From positions 62,001 to 126,000 of the forward strand of contig WMKK01000022.1 in assembly GCA_012295225.1 (NCBI GenBank): a DNA stretch of 64,000 nucleotides. Direction: 5' to 3'. The DNA comes from Ostreococcus mediterraneus (Eukaryota; Chlorophyta; Mamiellophyceae; Mamiellales; Bathycoccaceae). The notes below the pieces were generated by a model, which was not told where the DNA came from, did no database searches, and saw nothing but the letters and a program-made list of their open reading frames with translations. Of the stretch, positions 10,684 to 21,151 are shown piece after piece (positions within the stretch are counted from its first letter, which is position 1; each line of letters opens with the position of its first letter). The position numbers were made by a program, and so were the translations under genes.

Positions 10684-11183
10684 CACATACGCCTACACAG
10701 GCTTTATTGTATTGTTTATGTACAACACGCAGACACGCACATTCACGAACATCCGATATCTCGACGACGTGTATTCACGCGTGATTGACAGAGCGATATG
10801 AAAGTCATGTCACAACTAAGAAATAATATCACTCTACATAGATACTAAAACAAAGGCGAAAGAAGTCAACACATCTTTCATCCATCTCAAGCTACAGTTG
10901 ATACGCTCTCATCATGCGATGCCAGAAAAACCGCCGCTGGCTGAGCGGAACTTTTGATTTGCAAGTGTGCCCCAAATCTGCAAATGAACAAAATCCATAA
11001 CCGCGCCTACTTGTATCAGTTTGTGATACGCCGTATGAGTATACAGTACAGTACACACCCCCTCGGTTGGGTTGGTCATAGACGCACGCGGTCGTCGTCC
11101 GTCGCTCGCGTGGACGCCGTCCGCCAACACACGTCGTCGCGTCTCCTCGTCGTTCGTTCGCGCGTTCGTTCGCGCGCGTCTCC
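10684..11183. other. Intergenic region before the FkbM gene
   Basis: 500 bp between two plus-strand genes. Short open frames on both strands look like chance products of CG-rich repeats (GTTCGCGCG). No site is identifiable. Confidence 0.35.
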
Positions 11184-12542
11184 ATGGGGGTGCGCAAGCG
11201 ATGTGCGTGCGCGCGACGCGCGTGTGCGTTGGCGTTCGCGTGTGCGTTGGCGTTCGCAGCGTTCGCGGGGCGGCGTCGCGATGGGAGCGTCATCGGCGTC
11301 GGCGTCGATGTCGGTGTCGGCAGCCGCGGCCGTGTTCGCGGTGGTGTCGGTAGTGGGGTCATGAATGACGCCGCGCGCGGCGGTGGGACGCCGCAAATGC
11401 GCGCCGAGGCGGCGCTTCGAGCTGATGTTGAGGATCCTGATGATGATGTTGGCGACGATATCGACATCGATATCGATACTGACGCTGTGGACGAATCGCA
11501 TGAAATAGATTACTCGTGCGCGGCGTCGTTTAAAGCCAGGTATGCGCGACGCGACGAGGCGAGCTTCGCCGTGGCGTTGAATGTCTCGCACCTGGACGGG
11601 CGGTACTGGGACACGGGCGGCTGGCTCGGGCAAGAGCAGGAAGATCGCTGGGTGTACGAGCACTTTTTCCACGACGCTTCGGCTGGGAGAGCTGTCGGTG
11701 ATGATTTGATATTTCCATCGCGGACTTTTGTCGAGCTCGGGGGTTTGGATGGATTTCGGTTTTCGAATACGTATATTTTTGAAAAGGCATTCAAGTGGAC
11801 GGGTTTAATCATCGAGGGCGCGACAGAGAATTACGTCGCTCTAGAGCGTAATAGAGGACAAGGTGACGATGACGTAGTGACACTTCATGCGGCCATATGT
11901 GAACCTAATAAGATTATAAAATTGCACGGGTCGGGGCCTTCGGCGAGTCGATACGCGATGTCGCGGAAATCATCGTGGGCGCCGTGCCTAGCTATGCAGG
12001 ACGTGTTGAAAAGAGTTGGCATAGAAGCGATTGACTTTTTAAGTCTTGACGTCGAAGGCGCAGAGCTCGATGTTTTGAAAACGATGAATTTTCAACAAAC
12101 GCCCACGTTTGTGATATTAGTCGAGATGCGCAAAGTCGACGAAGACACAAATCCGAGTATTAGAAAACATTTGCATCGTGAAGGATTTTGTTTATTTGCC
12201 CAAGACGTCGGACACTCGAATGAAGTTTGCGTCGATCCAAAATTTCAGCGCGATGCTAGCAGTAGCATCAGTAGTCTCAAGGATAAGGAAGCAGCGGCGA
12301 AGGAGGAGGAGGAGAGAAAATCCCTCGCGAGACAATGCGAGCCTTTTCTTGGCATGTCAGCGTCTTTATGGATCAGACATCCAGTGACTGTGGCGTATTC
12401 AAAGCTTCATTGTAGTAATGTTAGCATGATGGCTGATGAAAGGCCAAAGCTTAAATATCGTAGTCCTACTTTTGATAAGACCTCAGAATTTTACTGTCAG
12501 CTACCACAAACATTGATATTTTGGGGAAACTCGACGCCGTGA
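11184..12542 (+). CDS. FkbM-family methyltransferase, membrane-anchored
   Basis: 452 residues. An alanine/cysteine-rich hydrophobic start (ACALAFACALAFAAFAG, residues 13-29) serves as signal peptide or anchor. The methyltransferase domain starts near residue 170 with TFVELGGLDGFRFSNTYIFE (SAM loop), then GLIIEGATENYVAL (acidic residue binding the ribose), HAAICE, and the FkbM hallmark IDFLSLDVEGAELDVL, followed by FVILVEMRK. These proteins O-methylate sugars and other small groups. A Glu/Lys-rich stretch near residue 375 resembles a coiled coil inserted before a cysteine-containing tail. The start gives the first hydrophobic anchor; a later in-frame ATG at 11281 would remove it. Confidence 0.75.
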   Translation: MGVRKRCACARRACALAFACALAFAAFAGRRRDGSVIGVGVDVGVGSRGRVRGGVGSGVMNDAARGGGTPQMRAEAALRADVEDPDDDVGDDIDIDIDTDAVDESHEIDYSCAASFKARYARRDEASFAVALNVSHLDGRYWDTGGWLGQEQEDRWVYEHFFHDASAGRAVGDDLIFPSRTFVELGGLDGFRFSNTYIFEKAFKWTGLIIEGATENYVALERNRGQGDDDVVTLHAAICEPNKIIKLHGSGPSASRYAMSRKSSWAPCLAMQDVLKRVGIEAIDFLSLDVEGAELDVLKTMNFQQTPTFVILVEMRKVDEDTNPSIRKHLHREGFCLFAQDVGHSNEVCVDPKFQRDASSSISSLKDKEAAAKEEEERKSLARQCEPFLGMSASLWIRHPVTVAYSKLHCSNVSMMADERPKLKYRSPTFDKTSEFYCQLPQTLIFWGNSTP

Positions 12543-12721
12543 CGCGAGATCGACGCCGACGACTCTGAAACGATTAGAAATACGATAAAACTTATTTTTA
12601 CACTCTTCTCTGTTGCCTTTAAAGCGTTTCGACGCGTTATCGTCGCGTACTGGATGCGGTGCATTTTCCCCAAAATTTTAAAACATTGTTGTTCAACGCG
12701 TTGACACACCCTCTCCATGCT

Positions 12722-13514
12722 TCATTCATTCACGCTCGTGGGTGGCCGAATGGGCTCTCTAGACCATTCCTTCGGGCCAATACGTCGTCGACCTTGACTG
12801 TACCACTCCTTGCAACGCACGCGCGCCCCTTTCCAGTGACACGTCGAGCAGTTGAGGGGGAAATCGTCGACGATTCTTTCAACAGGTGTGTCCTCGGCGT
12901 CGTCATCCTCAACGTCGTCTACGGCGTCGGCGTCGGATTCGGAGGCGTCGGATTCGCAAGAATACGCGTCCTCGTCTTCGTTCGAGCGTGTTGCGCGCGT
13001 ACGCCGCGCCATGCAAGCCCATTGGGCGTCGTAGAACTCGGGCAAGTGCTCTCACAACAAATGCGTCAGCACTTGAGCTGGAGCGGTGCTGACTAAGTCC
13101 ACCGTACGGTGCTTCAGAATATGATACATTTCCTGTCTCGTGAACTTCTTGATAAATTGACCAATATTTTCGCGCAGGCATTCCTCTTTTGCCGTGTACG
13201 TGGCGCGATACTCGGCTTCCAACTCTTCACTCTTCTTACGCAATAGCTTCGCAGCGTGTTGTTTTTCGGCGTGTTGTTTTTCGGCGTCTTTCGCGAGCTT
13301 TATCGTCGCCAACGCCTAAAACATGACTCACTATACTTGTCCAAAGCTTTCCAATGCTTAATTTCATGCCGAACTTGTCCTTACGCGCGCGTAGGCGGTG
13401 ATTGAGTTCAAGTTCACACGCCACTCGCAACACGTCAGATTCGAATTGCGCTGCGTCGTCAGCGTCAAGCACGGGCGGCGTCATACTACACGCAAACGGT
13501 TGAGAAACGTACAA
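12722..13514 (-). pseudogene. Transposon-associated protein fragment with SAP-like and Cys motifs
   Basis: On the minus strand, fragments in different frames read as one protein: a start region (MTPPVLDADDAAQFESDVLR), a Lys/Glu-rich helical piece (KDAEKQHAEKQHAAK), REMYHI-type sequence with VLTHLL, then EHLPEFYDAQWACMARRTR, an acidic Ser/Asp stretch, and a C-terminal NCSTCHWKG..RCKEWY cysteine cluster. At least one stop and one frame change interrupt it. About 200 bp are clearly duplicated at 26460-26660. I do not recognise the family; its company suggests a transposon accessory protein. Confidence 0.45.
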
Positions 13515-13669
13515 AACATGTTTACGAACAACTTACTTGGTCGCGGTGGGTCGCAGGGTGCGTCTGCGGCGCCGGTGTTCGTCGCGCATGATGATGGCTT
13601 TTCAAAAAACGTGCTTAGTTTTGGGGAATTTTGCGACCGTCATACACGCGTCTCTGGACGACCCTAGGG

Positions 13670-13900
13670 CCGGCATGAGTCGTAAACCGCGGGCGCCGCG
13701 GGTCCGGACACGTCAGACGGACGCCGCGACGCCACGTCCGCGGCGTCGCGGCGCTCAGGCGACGAAAGAAAAGTCGATTCCCCATGGGTCATGCTGATTG
13801 GATAGTCAAATTTTTTAAAAAATTTGCCACGTCCGCGGCGTCGCGGTGTCCGTCTGACGTGTCCGGACCCGCGGCGCCCGCGGTTTACGACTCATGCCGG
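13670..13900. repeat. Fold-back element with long inverted arms
   Basis: Arms of about 65 bp begin CCGGCATGAGTCGTAAACCG and are nearly perfect inverted copies. Inside them a CCACGTCCGCGGCGTCGCGG segment is repeated directly around a short AT-rich centre. It has no coding capacity, and no clear target duplication was found. Confidence 0.65.
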
Positions 13901-13977
13901 ACCCGCGGCATGAGACTCAAACCGTAGTTGACGGCGCATACGGTGATGATCCGAACCTCCATGTGAAGAATTGATAA

Positions 13978-14466
13978 ATGCCTATGCGCGCGTCGACGCA
14001 CTCTCGAAGTCACGCATGTCTCCATCATCACTCAATCGAGCGCGAAACCAACGCGCACAAACACGCGCACTGCGACGGCCGCGAGGGTCTTACGGGTGCG
14101 CGAGTGCAACGAAATGATGCAACGAAAACATTTCCGTACGATGCAAGACCGCGCGTCGCAGTTTGACGGACGGCGCGCGCGCGTCTGGCGCAATCGTCGG
14201 TCCATTTCTAAACCCCAACCGAGCAAATTTTTCACGCAGCGTTCGCTCGTTTTTTTCATAAAAGTCGCCGCGAAAAATGAAATATTCAAACGGCCGTCGA
14301 CGCGACGCCTGTGAGTCGATACCAACGTTCGACGCGGCGTTGGAAAGAACGCGTTGAGATCTATTAAAGTCGCCCTTTTTTATTTCAAACGGCAGTCTAC
14401 GCGCGGCGCTATGCTCGCGCAAAGTCGAAAATGGCACGATTCTCGCGTTTTTAAAAAACACACTTG
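13978..14466 (-). mobile_element. Solo end of the pogo element
   Basis: This is an inverted copy, nearly base for base, of 5784-6274, ending in the same CACTTG terminus followed by TA at 14467-14468. No transposase portion is present, so it is an end fragment or internally deleted derivative of the element at 5784. Confidence 0.8.
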
Positions 14467-14702
14467 TATTCTAATTTCGACCTGTTAGGCCAACGGGGAG
14501 ATAGACGACCTTTTTCTTTTTTTTCTTTTTTTTGGGGAAAATGGGCTAATTTGGCGATGGGGAGATAGAATTTTTTCAAAAAATTAGGTATTTTGTAAAA
14601 ATCGGCGCGCGACGGTGAGCTAATTTGGTAAATTAGCTCACCCGTTTTCGCGAAAATGAGCTAATTTCTAATTTTCTGTCCCTTTGGCCGACGAGTCATA
14701 AT

Positions 14703-15416
14703 CAAGGACGACCACACACTTTGGTGTGTGCTAAATAGTGTGGTATAACCACACTATTTTGGTGTGTGGTTATACCACACACCAATCACACACACACTAA
14801 ATAGTGTGGCACACACCAATCACACACACTATTTCCACGCGGTGCATGTGGAGGGCCGACACCCCCTCCTGAGTTATAATTGGTCAACTAAACCCTAGAA
14901 ATGCGTCAGAAAATAATACCGTTCGGCGAAACGCCGCTCGGCGTGCTCACGACGTGGATGTCGTCGGACGTCGTCGGGAAACCGCACCGCGCGCGGTTTC
15001 TCCACTCGGAATACGGTTCCTGAGTGATATAAGGTGCCAGTGAATGTCGCAAACCGCCCTCAAATCGATTGACGCGTCGGAGAATGCGCGCGAAAGATGT
15101 GCCAAAATGCCCGTCAATTTCACCGCCTCGACGGCGACACGTGACCTGTCCGAATCCATTCGCGGTTTCTCTCGCACATATTTAATCAAAATATCATCTA
15201 ATATGGTATATATTTAGGTATATATTTAATCAAAATATGTAGGTATAAATTTAATCAAAATATGTAGGTACATATTTAATCAAAATATCATCCGATGTGC
15301 CCACACCAAATAGTGTGGTTGTCGAAATAGTGTGTGTGTGGCACACACTTAAAATAGTGTGTGTGTGATTGGTGTGTGTGTGATTGGTGTGTGATTCAGG
15401 TGTGTGGTCGTCCTTG
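14703..15416. mobile_element. hAT-like MITE nested in the Harbinger element
   Basis: Ends are CAAGGACGACCACACAC and its complement. The 8-bp target duplication GTCATAAT flanks it (14695-14702 and 15417-15424), typical of hAT elements. The interior is built of alternating CACACA/GTGTGT blocks around ACTATTT, plus three ATTTAATCAAAATAT repeats. No coding sequence. Confidence 0.8.
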
Positions 15417-15529
15417 GTCATAATTGGTCGAAAATAGGTGACGAAAATAGCCTCGCGCACCTCCCCGTTGCAAATTTCCGTTCGAAAAAATTCAAAATTC
15501 AAACTGCACATGCCGTCTCGTTACTCACC

Positions 15530-16813
15530 ATGGTGGTCGCGAACGCGCGCCTGATGCCTGACGACGACGATGGCGACGACGCACACGACGATTTTGACGA
15601 GTCGCAGCTTGCGTCAGAAGGTACTGAGTGCGGCCGTCGCAAATCCACAGGTGCAGGCCGACGAGGATCGCAATGGTTGTGGTTCGAGGGCGCCGCAGCT
15701 GCGCTCGCGCACCAGTCGGCTTGCGGGGATAACTCGACGTCGAAAGAAGAGGATAGATGCCCTGCGACGAACAAGTACTTTGCAGCGATTTTGCAAGATA
15801 TCATTGACGCGAACTTGGGTTCGTACGCTACTGACCGCATACCAGGCAGCACTCAGCCGCAGTCAGTGACTGAGTCCATCGCCGTGCGCTCGCCTACCAT
15901 CGACTCCACCATTGTGCACTCACGTGCGACAACAGTGGTGCGAGACATGACGAAACTTCTTGCGGGCGTGGCGCGGATTTGGGCAAAGACTAATTACACT
16001 GTTCCATCAGGCCTGCAGCGCGCGGATTACTGGGAACGCACGCGGCAAGAACTGGCGGCGGGCTCACCACAGTTGCTTGGCTCGCGTGATGGCAAGTGGC
16101 GTCTGTTCACCGTGTTGTGCCCAGACTCGCCACTCTTCGACGACCCTAAGCATGCGGAATTCAAGAAGATAGCGCTACCTTCTTTGTACATCAATTCCAA
16201 GCTGCGCGTGTACATCAAAGATAACTCATCGAGTCGCATCATGCAGCGCGACACGGCAAAGGAGCGAACGGGACGAGACATAAACAAGGACACCTTGTCG
16301 CCCCGTGCCCACCGCGCTCCTGCCGTCGACGCGCGCGAGGCACTGAGCACGGCATTCGAAGAATCGCAACGCAAAGATTTCTTGTTGAGTGTCGTGGTGG
16401 CATCGCATCAAATGCAGTGCACGCCGTTCAACATCTATGAGAATTTGAAACGCGCGGAAGACGACTTGCGAGAGTTCGAGCGCGTTTCGAACGAACGCGC
16501 CGCGGCGCCACCTGAAGACGCTCCTGCGAATGAAACGGAACCACTGCGTGCGCAGGCTACGCTGACTACCGTTTATGCCGACCGGGACGAGCCGTCGCCG
16601 CCGCGCGATTTGAGCGCTCACGATGACGATGCAGTCGCGGACGTCAGCGAGAACGTGGTCGCTGGTGCGGCTGACGTCGAACGGGACTTCAACTTCACGT
16701 CGCCGCCGCCGCCAGCTCGCACGCGAACGCGAGGCGGCCAGTCGCCTTCACCTGCGCCCTCTCAACCCCGTGAGAAGCGCGCGCGCACGACGCCGTCGCG
16801 GTTCGCGCGGTAA
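15530..16813 (+). CDS. Harbinger accessory protein candidate
   Basis: 427 residues from an ATG in a good context (CACCATGG). It begins with an acidic Asp-rich stretch. The middle has aromatic-rich blocks (GSQWLWFEGAAAALA, ADYWERTRQELAAG, DGKWRLFTVLCPDSPLF), and the C-terminus is proline- and arginine-rich (EKRARTT) and could be a nuclear signal. PIF/Harbinger elements carry a second, Myb-like protein that helps the transposase bind DNA and enter the nucleus. Position and convergent orientation support that role, but I cannot show a clear Myb domain. It is probably functional only with a transposase supplied from elsewhere, since its own partner is truncated. Confidence 0.5.
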   Translation: MVVANARLMPDDDDGDDAHDDFDESQLASEGTECGRRKSTGAGRRGSQWLWFEGAAAALAHQSACGDNSTSKEEDRCPATNKYFAAILQDIIDANLGSYATDRIPGSTQPQSVTESIAVRSPTIDSTIVHSRATTVVRDMTKLLAGVARIWAKTNYTVPSGLQRADYWERTRQELAAGSPQLLGSRDGKWRLFTVLCPDSPLFDDPKHAEFKKIALPSLYINSKLRVYIKDNSSSRIMQRDTAKERTGRDINKDTLSPRAHRAPAVDAREALSTAFEESQRKDFLLSVVVASHQMQCTPFNIYENLKRAEDDLREFERVSNERAAAPPEDAPANETEPLRAQATLTTVYADRDEPSPPRDLSAHDDDAVADVSENVVAGAADVERDFNFTSPPPPARTRTRGGQSPSPAPSQPREKRARTTPSRFAR

Positions 16814-17127
16814 CGAGCTCACTTGCTCATCTTGAGCGCGGTGGCGTCGTTCCTCGCTCGGCTACGCTGCAAATCTTTACTAATAATAATCACGACGTAC
16901 CGGCCGACGTAACGGTATGTAATAAAAAACACAGCAGCGCGCCATTCAGCTTTCTCCCGGGCGCTGTGCATCACGTCGTCGATGCGTTTGGGCGCTGTCC
17001 CCGTCAAAAGTTGACCAGTTGAAATGTCACGCACGGTGCCTTACAACTTCACTTCGTGGGCGCACGTGAACGTGAGCCGAATATGATTCGCATTACAAGA
17101 ACAGTACGGCGCGTGCGTCCATCGCTG

Positions 17128-17940
17128 TTACGCGTCTCCCAATGCGTGCACGATCGAGTGTACGTCGTCCCGCGAGCGGAGAACGTTGTAGTGCTGTTTA
17201 AAGTGATTGACGAGCTTGCGACGTAGCATCGACATATCCGCCGAAGGCGCGGCTCCCGGTCCACGAGCCACAGCAGGACTTGTTCGCGCGTCGTCATTGA
17301 AGTCGTCTCCATATATCCTGTGAAGTTCTTCCTCGTCAACGAAGCGCCAATCGGGTTCCGGCGCCACACCTTGCTGCGCGCGCCGCTCGACGTGTGCAGT
17401 GTGAATCATGTTGTGCAGACAACAGCAGACCTTGAAGACTCGCTCAACGTCCAGTTCATCACGACACTGCGACTCTACGCGTAGACATCGCCAACGCTTC
17501 TTCAGTATGCCGAATGCACATTCGACTTTCTTACGAAGAGACTCTTGATAACGCGTCCACTTCGCTTCCCAAGTCCCTTCTAGTGGGCGAGAGAATGCAC
17601 TCATCGTGGTGCGCCAACCGAGATAACCGCCGTCGGAAAGCGTGTACACGCCAAACTCGTGATGCGCTTCGCTTTCACTATCTTCCGCAGACGACAGCAA
17701 AAACGGCTGCGTCGTGTACAGCGGTTGCTGCGAGAGGACGTCTCGGTGAAACTCGTCGAACTTGATGGCGGTCTTGTCGTTAGCTGAGCCCCGTTGACGG
17801 TCAGAACAGAATATGATCCGTCCGTCGTAATCGATAGTGACGTTGAAACCTAACGTTGGAACTCCTTCCTTTCCAACATACATGTATTTCTTCCCCGCGC
17901 GGTAGCCACCCCAAGGGATGTGCACGCCATCGAGTTGACT
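17128..17940 (-). pseudogene. PIF/Harbinger transposase, N-terminus missing
   Basis: About 270 codons remain. The three catalytic positions of DDE_Tnp_4 are all visible: Asp in QLDGVHIPWGG, Asp in TLSDGGYLGWRT, and Glu in SLRKKVECAFGILKKRWR, followed by CCCLHNMIH. The helix-turn-helix region expected before the first aspartate is absent, because the reading frame meets transporter sequence of the other strand at 17940. No ATG remains near the break; the first start-like codon is a GTG. Confidence 0.75.
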
Positions 17941-18509
17941 TAAAGTGGAAAGCGCTCATGATACTTGCAATAGGCTCCATGGTGACACAATTGAAAGCAA
18001 CAGTATCAGATGCTGCACAGCATAAGATGCTTCTTTCAGGAAATGGCACAGCAAGCGCGTACATTATGGTGAGCTTCAACGCACTCGCCGCGGGTGCAGG
18101 TGGAGTCTTCTCCGAGAAGTTACTCAAATCTGAAGATGATATTAAAAGTACTGCTGAATCAATTCACTGGCAGAATATACAGCTGTATTTTTTTGGTGCA
18201 GTGTTCGGACTATTGTCACTTCACGTAAACCAATTGGAAGTGTCAAATGGAATTTTTGCAGGATTTAACACTTTTGCTTACGCCACGGTGGCTACGTTGA
18301 CCATTTGTGGCTTATTGGTGTCTTTTACCTTAAAGTATATCGATAATGTGGCCAAGTGCTTCGTGACGGCGTTGAGCATGATTTGCGTAGCATTTATAGA
18401 CACAGCAGTGAAACACGAAGCATTTTCCTTGCAACTTATTTTAGGTATTTTATTGACATGTATAGCCTTAGAACAGTACCCCGGTACAATTTGTCAGATT
18501 GATAACTAG
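17940..18509 (+). pseudogene. Nucleotide-sugar transporter (SLC35A type), front half lost
   Basis: About 190 codons correspond to the C-terminal part of a Golgi nucleotide-sugar transporter, which is normally about 320-340 residues with ten spans. The family signature AGAGGVFSEKLLK, then HWQNIQLYFFGAVFGL, is present, with four to five hydrophobic spans after it. Homology starts exactly where the truncated Harbinger transposase stops. The first in-frame ATG is at 17958. The product would lack the first half of the channel and is unlikely to work, though the remaining frame is undamaged, so the break may be recent. Confidence 0.7.
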
Positions 18510-18607
18510 GAAACGCGAAACATTCGCGATATCTTTGAAAGATGTAATTAAAAGGCGTCGCGCGTCGCGTTTAAAGCATTCCATACACTTAACACTTATT
18601 GCATCAT

Positions 18608-20824
18608 TTATTGTAACTTGTATCGTACCCAATTGACATCATACAAGTTCGCGAACGCGTTTGCCAGTCTTAATATGTAAAGAAATGGGAAATTAGGCTC
18701 TGATAATCGATTAGCATCGATACATCCAAACCAAACAGCCACAAAAAGAGGGAATCCTGCCAGCGCGCAGCTCACTTGAGCTTGGCGCTCAACTGGTGGA
18801 ACTTCGACTTCTTCATATTTTTGTACCTCAGCATAGTACGCCGTGATGAGTGTACCGGCGAGACTTTGGAAATCACTCGTATCACAGCTTTCGACAAGTA
18901 GGAATGCAATATCTTCTATGCCTTTACCCGGGCCTGCGTATTGCCAGTCAATAAAGATGGGCTCCCCGCCGCTCACTGCGTTGTCCCAGAATAGATTGGG
19001 AAATTTCAAATCACCGTGCAGAAGGGTATTTGGGGGCGTTAACAAATGCACTTCCGCATCTTCATAATATTTGACTGCGTGATCGAAAAGTTCAAAGGTT
19101 TCTTCTGATACTGTACCCAACCACTTTGCTTTGAATTTTGGGTAGTTGTCAAGCACGTGCTTCTTCATGTATGTGGAGTGCGTCGACAACTCACCGAGTG
19201 GTGTCCCTCGAAAATGCGAATGGAGCTTCGCTACGGATTTCACCACTTTCAAACCGCTGTCGAGAGCGAATTCCGGGGCTCTGTCGTACTGTCGCAAATC
19301 TTCCATCACAATGGCGTGCGATTTTGGTAGCACACCGTAGCATGTCGGCGTCCGGATGGGGGACATACTGGCAAAATCCCTATAGAAAATGCACTCAGTA
19401 TCATGTAAATTCAGATACTCGCTTACTTCTTGGAGTGCGCCATGGTTGCTGTTCTCTTGTTTGATGACTAAATTTCTAGAGCCAGAACTGGCGGTTAATA
19501 TTTCAGAAATGTACCCACCGCTGGCCCGAATCGGGTACACCATGGATTTTTGTCCAAGTAACTCAGAGAGCTCTTCTGATAGGTGAGAAACTGACACTAA
19601 CCTATCAATCAACTCGGCTGGATCAACGCCATTGAAATCTGATAGAAATACGTCGCAGTTTTTCAGATTATTGTTCACAGCAATCACATATTGTGCTCGG
19701 GCAGCTCTACCAGAGATCATACCTCCTCGAGAGTCTTCGAAAACCAAGCACTTTGTGGGCGATACTCCGAGAGTGCGCATGGCTTTTGAGTACGGCTCTG
19801 GATTTGGCTTTCCGATACGCACGTCTTGAGCGGTTAAAAGAGGAAGATCATTTAACCCAAGACGGTCCAAAAGAGCCATCGCAGCTTGTTGATTTGAATT
19901 GGTAACGACGTGTACGAGACCAATCTGCTGACATTTGCGAACAAACGCAGCTGCACCAGGAATTTCAATGACGGACGAAATATTCTTTATGAAATACTCA
20001 TCTTTCTCCGACGATGATACAGGAATTTTAAATTTTTCCGAAACTTGTGAATCTGATAAACCGCTGATGTGACGAACAAAAAAATCTTCGTCCACGTGAG
20101 CACCCCTTGGAGCGAGCAATTGCTTCCAAGCTTCAACGTATGCCGTGGTGGTATCAACAAGGGTGCCGTCCAAATCAAACAAAAATGCATAGTCTTCTTG
20201 TTTGCTAAGGTATTTCTCCAGGCATTCTGGAGTTCCGATGTTTGAATATTCATCCTCGCTGATAATCACCGCCCGTACTCCTGCACCGCGTGCTAAATAT
20301 TCTCTCAAAACACACGATACATAGGCTTCACCAAGCTGAAAATCACCGTGTGCTATGACATGGCTAGTAATTTCTTCGAATTCCTTGCAGCTTGCAAACC
20401 AGTAAGCGCCGGTATTCGCTAGTGGCCCGACTCTTTCTTTTTCAGCAATTTTCAAAACAGCACCGGTAGCAGTGATATCAACGTATGAGTACTTCGGCTT
20501 GGATTTGTTTTCGGGCTCGCGGAAACAAATCACGCCAGCTTTTGTATCGCTGGACGAATTTTCCAATTCACGGAACTTCGATATGACGTCGCAGTGATAA
20601 ATTGCGTCGCAGTCTAGCAGCAGCAGTGAAGAGTCTTTGAAGAAGGTGCTGTTTTCATTTCCTGGATCACGCACACGTCTCTTCAAAGTTAAAAGAGCTG
20701 TTTCGGCGGCACCTGAGGTAGTCTGGTCTAAACGAATGACCGGGTGCTTGAAAACTTCTGGAAAGTTCGTCGCGATCAGATACTCGTCACTACACTTCTC
20801 AAGGCGCAGGGCGTCGAAATTGTA
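18608..20824 (-). CDS. Three-domain protein: nucleotidyltransferase, HAD phosphatase, choline-kinase-like
   Basis: 738 open codons. Residues about 1-190 are a sugar-phosphate/LicC-type nucleotidyltransferase lacking its first strand: LLLLDCDAIYH (metal-binding aspartates), NTGAYWF, and SNIGTPECLEKYL. Residues about 195-410 are a HAD hydrolase (FLFDLDGTLVDT, VTNSN, IGKPNPEPY, VFEDSRGG). Residues about 430-738 are an aminoglycoside/choline-kinase fold (LLHGDLKFPNLFWD, FIDWQYAGPGKGIEDIAF). No ATG lies near the start: the frame is open back to a TAG at 20825-20827, whose AG could be a splice acceptor. The missing N-terminal GxGxR...PKPL exon is not visible upstream. The combination suggests activation of a phosphorylated group (for example phosphocholine, or a sugar phosphate) for glycan decoration; this is inference. 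Confidence 0.7.
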   Translation of the reverse strand, partial: YNFDALRLEKCSDEYLIATNFPEVFKHPVIRLDQTTSGAAETALLTLKRRVRDPGNENSTFFKDSSLLLLDCDAIYHCDVISKFRELENSSSDTKAGVICFREPENKSKPKYSYVDITATGAVLKIAEKERVGPLANTGAYWFASCKEFEEITSHVIAHGDFQLGEAYVSCVLREYLARGAGVRAVIISEDEYSNIGTPECLEKYLSKQEDYAFLFDLDGTLVDTTTAYVEAWKQLLAPRGAHVDEDFFVRHISGLSDSQVSEKFKIPVSSSEKDEYFIKNISSVIEIPGAAAFVRKCQQIGLVHVVTNSNQQAAMALLDRLGLNDLPLLTAQDVRIGKPNPEPYSKAMRTLGVSPTKCLVFEDSRGGMISGRAARAQYVIAVNNNLKNCDVFLSDFNGVDPAELIDRLVSVSHLSEELSELLGQKSMVYPIRASGGYISEILTASSGSRNLVIKQENSNHGALQEVSEYLNLHDTECIFYRDFASMSPIRTPTCYGVLPKSHAIVMEDLRQYDRAPEFALDSGLKVVKSVAKLHSHFRGTPLGELSTHSTYMKKHVLDNYPKFKAKWLGTVSEETFELFDHAVKYYEDAEVHLLTPPNTLLHGDLKFPNLFWDNAVSGGEPIFIDWQYAGPGKGIEDIAFLLVESCDTSDFQSLAGTLITAYYAEVQKYEEVEVPPVERQAQVSCALAGFPLFVAVWFGCIDANRLSEPNFPFLYILRLANAFANLYDVNWVRYKLQ

Positions 20825-21151
20825 CTATCACATCACCGTGTCACATCTACTACCGGGTGTTTTCACCTGCGAAAATTCGTGAAAAACGTGATGCGTGGCA
20901 AACACGAGTGAAATCAAGCGACGCGACGCATTCGGACCATTTTCAACGTTTTTGACACGTATGTACAACGTGCAGATGCGGTTATTTTCGTTTTATTTCA
21001 TCTTTGCAGCTTTGTGTACGCGCTGAAGCGCGGCGACAGTACGACATCTCGGTATGGTGCAAATTTTCCACTGGACGACGCGCTGGAGCGCTAGCCAGGC
21101 GTTGCATCGCGCACGCGCTCGCGCGCCACGCCGCCCGGACAGACAACGCGC
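20825..21151. other. Divergent upstream region
   Basis: 327 bp between the start of the three-domain gene (-) and the sulfotransferase-like gene (+). I found no PKPL-type exon on the minus strand and no TATA box that decides a start. Confidence 0.35.

Larger units (their letters stand above)
14478..17940. mobile_element. Harbinger-type transposon, truncated on the right
   Basis: The left end (about 14478-14694) resembles the terminal repeats at 29794-29925, with GACCTGTTAGGCCAACGGGG, AGATAG and repeated GGGCTAATTT. Inside are two convergent genes, an accessory protein (+) and a DDE_Tnp_4 transposase (-), the usual two-gene plan of PIF/Harbinger. The right side stops abruptly at 17940 inside the transposase gene, where nucleotide-sugar transporter sequence begins. 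A small MITE (14703-15416) is nested near the left end. Confidence 0.65.

Noticed and set aside
10892-11467. A 191-codon minus-strand ORF rich in Ala, Pro, Ser and Thr
   Set aside because: It is a shadow of the promoter and N-terminal coding region of the FkbM gene and has low complexity.
14720-15410. CACACA/GTGTGT blocks as a CRISPR-like array
   Set aside because: Spacing is irregular and the whole lies between MITE ends with a target duplication; it is internal structure of the MITE.
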